A stretch of DNA of 11,991 bases from CAZUAQ01 sp964618455 (GTDB taxonomy: Bacteria > Planctomycetota > Phycisphaerae > UBA1845 > PWPN01): contig CAZUAQ010000092.1 in the NCBI GenBank assembly GCA_964618455.1, positions 1 through 11,991 of the forward strand, read 5' to 3'. Below, one piece after another: positions 6,002-11,991 of this stretch. Both the position numbers and the translations under genes were made by a program. Under the pieces are notes generated by a model. The model was not told the DNA's origin. It did not search any database and saw nothing but the letters and a program-made list of their open reading frames with translations. Positions within the stretch are counted from its first letter, which is position 1, and every line of letters begins with the position of its first letter.

Positions 6002-7237
6002 ATGGTGAATGCTTCTCAAGGCTCCGGATCGTTGACCCCTGCGCGTCGCATGACGTTCACCGGGCGCCGCTATCCCGATGCGCAGTACATGGCCATCCAC
6101 GTCGAAAACGGTCGCGTCACGGGCGATGAGCCGATCCAGACGCTGCCGGAACCTCCGGGCGTGCAGCGCTGGATCATGCCCGGTTTCTTCGACCTGCAGG
6201 TCAATGGCTTCATGGGCAGGGCGTTCATCGATGCCGAGGTCAGCGTGGGCGACGTCACCCACATGGCTCGCGCGATTCTTGCCACCGGAACGACGCACTT
6301 CCTGCCGACCGTGGTCACCGCCGCGATCGACACCATGGAGCAGCAGCTCAACGTCATCGCGTCGGCCATGCATGAAGACCCTCTCGTGAAGGCCATGTGT
6401 CCCGGCGTTCATGTGGAAGGACCGTTCCTGAGTCCCGAGGACGGACCGCGCGGGGCGCATCCGCGCGAGCACATTCATCCACCGGACCTCGCCCTCTTCG
6501 AGCGATTGCAACGCGCCGCCGGCGGCAGGATCGTTCTGATGACCCTCGCCCCCGAGGTCAAAGGCGCGATCGACTTCATCCGCGTGCTCGCGGCTCGAGG
6601 CATTACGGTGGCGCTGGGCCATCATCGCGCGGACGCGGAATCGCTGCACCGGGCGATCGACGCCGGCGCGCGGATGTCCACGCACCTGGGCAACGCCTGC
6701 GACGCGATGCTGCCGCGGCACGAGAACGTCATCTGGCGGCAACTGGGCGACGACCGGCTGTGGGCGAGTTTCATCGCCGACGGGCATCATCTTCCCGGTG
6801 AGATGCTGCGTTGCATGCTGCGGGCAAAGTCGGTAACGCGAAGCGTACTGATCACCGACGCCATGAGCGGGGCCGGAATGCCCCCGGGGCGTACCCGCTT
6901 CGGCAGTGTCGACGTCGAGAAACTCGAAAGTGGACGCGTCGTTCTGCCGGGCACGCCTTACCTGGCAGGCTCCGCCGCCGACATGCCGACCGTGATTGCC
7001 AACGCAGTGCGTCTTGGCGGGGTGTCGCTCATGGAGGCGGTGGCGATGGGATCGGTCCGCCCGGCGATGCTGCTCTCGGGCTGGCGAAAGCGCTGGTCGG
7101 CGTTCGGCGGCGACGTGGCCGACATGGTGGAACTCGATTGGCATGAAGGGGAGCAGCGTATTGCGATTCGACAGGTGGTCTGCGGCGAACACGCGTGGAT
7201 TCGTCAGGAGAATGAAACCGCCGATGAACGCGGATGA
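6002..7237 (+). CDS. nagA: N-acetylglucosamine-6-phosphate deacetylase-like amidohydrolase
   Basis: A 411-residue cytoplasmic amidohydrolase. Motifs in order: MPGFFDLQVNG (59-69, the QxN form seen in enteric NagA rather than HxH), HVEGPFLSPEDGPRGAHP (137-154, metal ligand Glu139), LGHHRAD (His207), STHLGNA (His228), FIADGHHLP (His261), and LITDAMSGAG (catalytic Asp286). NagA removes acetate from GlcNAc-6-P during amino-sugar catabolism or wall recycling. The THLGNACDAMLPRHE block differs from classical NagA (THLFNAM), so the exact substrate may differ. The ATG at 6002 has GAGG 6 nt upstream; ATG 5996 overlaps that site. The C-terminal tail (ETADERG and stop) is encoded by a GATGAAC-type repeat belonging to the downstream cassette, so the native end was probably different. 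Confidence 0.87.
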   Translation: MVNASQGSGSLTPARRMTFTGRRYPDAQYMAIHVENGRVTGDEPIQTLPEPPGVQRWIMPGFFDLQVNGFMGRAFIDAEVSVGDVTHMARAILATGTTHFLPTVVTAAIDTMEQQLNVIASAMHEDPLVKAMCPGVHVEGPFLSPEDGPRGAHPREHIHPPDLALFERLQRAAGGRIVLMTLAPEVKGAIDFIRVLAARGITVALGHHRADAESLHRAIDAGARMSTHLGNACDAMLPRHENVIWRQLGDDRLWASFIADGHHLPGEMLRCMLRAKSVTRSVLITDAMSGAGMPPGRTRFGSVDVEKLESGRVVLPGTPYLAGSAADMPTVIANAVRLGGVSLMEAVAMGSVRPAMLLSGWRKRWSAFGGDVADMVELDWHEGEQRIAIRQVVCGEHAWIRQENETADERG

Positions 7238-7240
7238 ACA
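7223..7240 (+). repeat. Left inverted repeat of the GxxExxY cassette
   Basis: GATGAACGCGGATGAACA, followed by GATGGAA, so 10-bp-spaced GATG units. It matches the reverse complement of 7748-7765 with one mismatch. The TGA at 7235-7237 within it is the stop of the nagA-like gene. Confidence 0.65.
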
Positions 7241-7294
7241 CAGATGGAAGAGGAGAAAAGATAAGCTTCGGATCGGCTACGGGAGGGGTAAGGA

Positions 7295-7719
7295 ATGAAC
7301 TCAGCGAACACATGGGGTATGGAGGAGTTGACGCATCGGGTGATCGGGTGTGCACATACGGTTAGCAATGTGCCGGGATGCGGGATTCTGGAAAAGGTAT
7401 ACGAGAATGCGTTGGCGTACGAGTTGACGAGCGCAAGTCTTGCAGTTGCGCAACAGCCGCCATTCATGTTGTCTATGAGGGCATTGTAGTTGGTGAGTAT
7501 GTAGCCGACCTCCTTGTGGAGAACCGGCTTCTTGTCGAGTTGAAGGCCGTCAAGGAACTGGGCAAAATACACATGGCTCAATGCCTGAACTGTCTCAAAG
7601 CTACGTAGCTGGACGTCTGTCTCCTCATGAACTTCGGACAACCCCGCGTCAAGATTAAACGCATCATCAATACGATGGAGCGCACCTGGAGGAATCCCGA
7701 TGATAGCAAAGAATGGTAA
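7295..7719 (+). pseudogene. Decayed GxxExxY-family protein gene
   Basis: The intact family is a protein of about 125 residues with GxxExxY near the N-terminus; its function is unsettled. Here frame 2 gives MEELTHRVIGCAH, then GCGILEKVYENALAYEL (the GxxExxY motif is GILEKVY), up to VAQQPP. Homology then continues one frame over from about 7462: IHVVYEGIVVGEYVADLL and VELKAVKELGKIHMAQ. A TAG at 7606-7608 interrupts that frame, and homology resumes after it as LDVCLLMNFGQPRVKIKRII to a TAA at 7717-7719. So there is a frameshift, best explained by one lost base near 7460, plus an in-frame stop. Base composition is visibly less G+C-rich than the neighbours. Two independent lesions argue against simple sequencing error. 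Confidence 0.85.
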
Positions 7720-7747
7720 GCGCTTCCTCTCGTAATGCATCTATCCC

Positions 7748-7765
7748 TGTTCATCGGCGTTCATC
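7748..7765 (-). repeat. Right inverted repeat of the GxxExxY cassette
   Basis: The minus strand reads GATGAACGCCGATGAACA, equal to the left repeat except for one base. On the plus strand it is TGTTCATCGGCGTTCATC, followed by TGTGGTT. The two copies enclose the pseudogene in opposite orientation. Confidence 0.65.
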
Positions 7766-7831
7766 TGTGGTTCCATACATTCATCGACGACAGAAGCCAA
7801 GCTCTGTCATGGCAGTTGACTTGAGGTACCG

Positions 7832-10510
7832 ATGGCAAAGAAACGTTCCAGGCTGAAGAAAAGCAAGATTGAGAAATCATCGCGTGGAGCAACTTCGCCG
7901 CAGTCGTTGGCGGGGGTGATCCTCTGCGGCGGTAAGGGCACGCGCATGGGATTGACCACGTCCCACAAGGTCTGCGTGCCGATCGCGGGTCGCGCCGCCA
8001 TCGTTCGCCTCGTGGACACCTTGCGTGCCGACGGTGTCGATCCGATCGTCGTCGTGGTCGGTTATCGATGCGGCGACGTGATCGAGACGCTCAGCGCCGT
8101 GCATCCCGGCATCCACTTCGTCTACCAGCGGGACCAGCTCGGGACGGGCCACGCCGCCAGGATCGGTGTCGAAGCACTGGCCCACCTGGGCTACGACGGG
8201 CTCGTGCTGGTCACGATGGGCGACAAATGGTTCGCCCCGGGACTGGTGAAGGGCGTGTCGCAGCACTTCCGGCACAGCGGCGCGGATCTGCTGGCGGTCA
8301 GCACGCCGAAACGTCCCGAAAGCACGGCAGGGCGCTTGGTGGAGTTTCCGGATCGTGGAGTCGTGGGCATCGTCGAACGAAGAGATATCGAGCGGTTGCG
8401 CGTCCTGGAGGCATGGCAGTCAGTGGCGGAGTCGAAAAAGTCGTTGATGAAATCAAACCTGCGCAAGACCGGACTGGAATTCATCCGCCCGGCTCGGAAG
8501 CTCTGGCGCGCCCTGGGGCCGCTGTCTCGATTCTGCCGCGGTTCCGGAGCGCTGCCGTCGCGGGATGTGCGCCAGGCGATTCAGGAAGCGGGGACGACCT
8601 TGCCACTGGGAGATCGACGGCTGAGCGCGGATGCCATCGAGACGATGAGCCCGACGGTCAATGAGTCGGTTTATCTCGCGCGGATGAACGCGTTGGCCCC
8701 CGCGCTCCGTAAGATCGGACGCGCCAACGCGCAGGACGAGTATTACCTGACCGACATCGTCGAGATCCTGCAGCGCGAGGCGGATCCGGACACGTCCGCC
8801 GCGCCGCGTGTCATTCTCCATACGCTTGCGGGCCGCGACCTGATGGCGTTCAACACGCGCAAGGAACTCAAGCGGATTGAAGACCACGTGCGCGAATTAG
8901 AGCGCGATCCACACGAGCAGGCAACGTCGCGCAAGCTGAGAGCCTATTCCCGTCGCCCGCAGGATTGGCAGTCGTACCTGAAGTCGCCCCGTGCCGCCAA
9001 GCGGATGGAACGGGTCTACGGCGATCAAGCCAGTGCGTTACTCCGCGAGCGTCTCCGGGCCATGAAGCGCGTCGTCCGCTTATTCGCAAGGCACTTCGGC
9101 AGCGATCAACCATGTCTTCTGGTCCGCGCGCCGGGACGGATCAACCTCATGGGGCGTCACGTCGATCACCAGGGCGGATACGTGCACGTGGTGGCGTTGA
9201 GCTGCGAAGTGCTCATGGCGGTGAGCCCCCGTCAGGATGACGTGATCCGCCTGGTCAACGACGACCCGGTCGCATTCCCGAATCGCGAGTTGGTGATCAG
9301 CGACTGGGCGGGGGCACTGCGCTCGCGGGACTGGCTGAGTTTCGTGGATGGTGACGAGGTGAAGCATCACCTGTCGTCCACCGCCGGGGACTGGAGCAAC
9401 TACGTGCTCGCTTCGGCACTCTACCAGCGTTTTCATCATCCCGAGCGACGCCTGCGCGGCATGGACGTCGCGGTCCTGGGCAATGTGCCGATGGCGTCGG
9501 GATTGTCGAGCAGTTCGTCGTTGGTCGTCGCCACGATGGAGGCGATCAACGCGGTCAACGGCATCGGGGCCGACGGACCGGCGGTGGTGAACGCCTGTGG
9601 CGAGGCGGAGTGGTTTGTCGGTTCGCGCGGAGGCGCTGCCGACCATGCCGCCATTCGTCTCGGCCGGGCGGGGCATGCGGCACGCATCGGGTTTCATCCG
9701 TTCCGCATGGAGGAGGATGTCCCCTTGCCCGAGGAGGCGGCGCTGCTCGTGGCCTACAGCGGCGAGCATGCCGTCAAGAGCGCCGGCGCGCGGGATCGCT
9801 TCAACGAGCGCGTGGCCAATTACCGCCTTGGCATCGAGCTACTCAGGAAGAAGCATCCGCAATACGCGTCGCGTCTGAAAGTCATCCGCGATCTGACGCC
9901 GGACCGGCTGGGCGTGTCGGCCCATCGCGTGCATGCCATGATCGAGGGATTGCCGAATCGCATCACACGGCAGGAGCTGATGCGGCGGCTGGGGAGGGAC
10001 GGCCGGAAGCGTGTCGAGTCGATCTTCACCTCCCATGCCGATCCGGGGGCGTACACGGTGCGCGACGTCGTGGCCTACGGGGTCGGCGAATGCGAACGGA
10101 GCCGATTGGCGGAAGGGTGGCTGCGTGAAGGTGATCTCGAGCAGTTCGGAATCCAGATGGTGCGTTCGCATGACGGCGATCGCGTGTACGGACGGCGGCG
10201 AACGAGTGAGCGGGGCCTCGCGGCTCGGTTGAAAACATCCCCGGACGCGTTGGCAGATCTCATTGGAGACTACGCGTGCAGCACCCGGCGGATCGATGAA
10301 CTCGTCGACATGGCTCTCGAAGAGGAGGGCGTTTTCGGCGCGCAGATCGCCGGCGCCGGGCTGGGCGGATGCGTCATGATTCTGGCGCACCGCCGGGCCG
10401 TCTCGCGCGTGGTGCGAAAGCTGAAACGCGATTTCTACGAGGCCTCGGGCCTGGAGCCGGCGATCTGGAGTTTCCGGAGCGTGCACGGCGGAGGCGTGGT
10501 CCGCCCCTAG
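7832..10510 (+). CDS. Fusion of GlmU-type nucleotidyltransferase and galactokinase-type GHMP kinase
   Basis: An 892-residue cytoplasmic protein with two enzymatic halves. Residues 27-350 follow the GlmU uridylyltransferase: ILCGGKGTRMG (30-40), Lys46, QLGTGHA (102-108), TMGD with metal-type Asp131, GIVERRD (179-185), VN at 276-277, NAQDEYYLTDIVE (299-311) and FNTRKEL with Asn341. An extra basic stretch of about 80 residues (190-270) interrupts this half. Residues 427-892 follow galactokinase: RAPGRINLMGRHVDH (432-446), the ATP loop VPMASGLSSSSS (552-563), the catalytic-base block GGAADH (Asp604), GECERSRLAEG...FGIQM (752-775) and GAGLGGC (841-847). Arg442 stands where galactokinase has Glu. 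By analogy with FKP, it may turn a free sugar into sugar-1-phosphate and then an NDP-sugar, probably UDP-linked (inference). The sugar is unknown. The ATG has GAGG 5 nt upstream (7823-7826). It is downstream of the nagA-like gene, now separated by the decayed cassette. Confidence 0.88.
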   Translation: MAKKRSRLKKSKIEKSSRGATSPQSLAGVILCGGKGTRMGLTTSHKVCVPIAGRAAIVRLVDTLRADGVDPIVVVVGYRCGDVIETLSAVHPGIHFVYQRDQLGTGHAARIGVEALAHLGYDGLVLVTMGDKWFAPGLVKGVSQHFRHSGADLLAVSTPKRPESTAGRLVEFPDRGVVGIVERRDIERLRVLEAWQSVAESKKSLMKSNLRKTGLEFIRPARKLWRALGPLSRFCRGSGALPSRDVRQAIQEAGTTLPLGDRRLSADAIETMSPTVNESVYLARMNALAPALRKIGRANAQDEYYLTDIVEILQREADPDTSAAPRVILHTLAGRDLMAFNTRKELKRIEDHVRELERDPHEQATSRKLRAYSRRPQDWQSYLKSPRAAKRMERVYGDQASALLRERLRAMKRVVRLFARHFGSDQPCLLVRAPGRINLMGRHVDHQGGYVHVVALSCEVLMAVSPRQDDVIRLVNDDPVAFPNRELVISDWAGALRSRDWLSFVDGDEVKHHLSSTAGDWSNYVLASALYQRFHHPERRLRGMDVAVLGNVPMASGLSSSSSLVVATMEAINAVNGIGADGPAVVNACGEAEWFVGSRGGAADHAAIRLGRAGHAARIGFHPFRMEEDVPLPEEAALLVAYSGEHAVKSAGARDRFNERVANYRLGIELLRKKHPQYASRLKVIRDLTPDRLGVSAHRVHAMIEGLPNRITRQELMRRLGRDGRKRVESIFTSHADPGAYTVRDVVAYGVGECERSRLAEGWLREGDLEQFGIQMVRSHDGDRVYGRRRTSERGLAARLKTSPDALADLIGDYACSTRRIDELVDMALEEEGVFGAQIAGAGLGGCVMILAHRRAVSRVVRKLKRDFYEASGLEPAIWSFRSVHGGGVVRP

Positions 10511-10514
10511 ATGC

Positions 10515-10544
10515 TTGATGTTATCGGTGTCATGGTCATAGAAT
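10515..10544 (+). promoter_or_regulatory. Candidate sigma70 promoter of the secretion ATPase gene
   Basis: TTGATG (10515-10520, 4 of 6), an 18-nt spacer and TAGAAT (10539-10544, 5 of 6), starting 5 bp after the fusion gene stop. If used, the leader before the ATG at 10766 would be over 210 nt. Confidence 0.42.
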
Positions 10545-10673
10545 AGTCAGGGTAGGGCGATTGCGCGTCATGAAACGGACACGCCAGAACGAATCGGAAG
10601 TGATTTGTTGAAAGCAGCTTACGGCGCGTTATCTCCCGCGAAGGATGCGAGTCTTCTCTGCGGAGGGCTCCCG

Positions 10674-10693
10674 CCGGTGCCGATCGGTACCGG
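10674..10693. promoter_or_regulatory. Near-perfect 20-bp palindrome in the ATPase leader
   Basis: CCGGTGCCGATCGGTACCGG pairs with itself over 10 bp with a single G/T exception. It lies 72 bp before the start codon. As a gapless palindrome it looks more like a dimeric-protein operator than an RNA hairpin; no protein can be assigned. Confidence 0.35.
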
Positions 10694-10765
10694 GTCTCTG
10701 GTGGCGGCTTGCCGTCCCCGCCGTTGTTGACTAATGCGACCCCCTGGATACAGGCACGACCAAGC

Positions 10766-11991
<1,226 letters not shown>

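Noticed and set aside
6186..6209. Missing HxH metal motif in NagA (QVN)
   Set aside because: Enteric-type NagA also has QxN here, so this is normal for the family.
5975..7192. Long open frame on the minus strand opposite nagA
   Set aside because: The plus-strand frame carries every NagA motif; the antisense frame is a high-G+C shadow with no recognisable domain.
10570..10611. 13-codon upstream ORF (starts ATGAAACGG)
   Set aside because: No ribosome binding site and no distinctive codon pattern; chance ATG in the leader.
10727..10755. TTGACT followed by TACAGG as the ATPase promoter
   Set aside because: The -10 matches only 3 of 6 and would leave almost no leader; the TTGATG-N18-TAGAAT pair upstream is better.

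Overview
The window looks like chromosomal DNA of a high-G+C member of the Planctomycetota, most likely of the Phycisphaerae type. The evidence is indirect: a secreted protein ends in paired dockerin/EF-hand-like Ca-binding loops with Cys-rich spacers. It is followed by a prepilin with the FTLIELL start, a CLSNLRQ motif and an H-X9-DG C-terminal motif, both hallmarks of planctomycete and related genomes. Genes are mostly single or in pairs and change strand often. No phage, integrase, transposase, rRNA or CRISPR locus was seen.

Layout. Bases 1-1753 (+): the 3' end of a surface/secreted protein gene, overlapping by one base (TGATG) a prepilin-like gene. A short tract of six 15-bp units (1903-1992) follows; one frame reads it as pentapeptide-like repeats. 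Bases 2012-4058 (-): a thioredoxin-fold protein, tRNA-Lys(CTT), a Nudix hydrolase and a four-helix membrane protein. Bases 4187-5642 (+): a CysH-type sulfonucleotide reductase, an intrinsic terminator, and a ferritin-like diiron protein. Bases 5664-5864 (-): a 66-residue helix-turn-helix protein, divergent from a NagA-like deacetylase (6002-7237, +). A decayed GxxExxY gene (7295-7719), flanked by inverted GATGAAC-type repeats, sits against the nagA 3' end. Bases 7832-10510 (+): an 892-residue fusion of a GlmU-type nucleotidyltransferase with a galactokinase-type GHMP kinase. The window closes with the 5' part of a type II secretion/type IV pilus ATPase gene (10766 onward).

How they may work together. 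The surface protein/prepilin pair and the GspE/PilB ATPase both belong to the pilus/secretion world, but they lie 9 kb apart and are not one operon. NagA and the fusion kinase suggest a small amino-sugar or sugar salvage locus: a deacetylase, then an enzyme that could phosphorylate a free sugar at C1 and activate it to an NDP-sugar. A decayed mobile-like cassette now separates the two. The fusion protein is the most interesting object: it has the architecture of the known fucokinase/GDP-fucose pyrophosphorylase (FKP) but is built from different subfamilies, has an extra insert of about 80 residues, and carries Arg where galactokinases have the sugar-contacting Glu. Two metalloproteins also deviate at presumed ligand positions: CysH has C-X6-C instead of C-X2-C, and the ferritin-like protein has Gly in its second ExxH motif.
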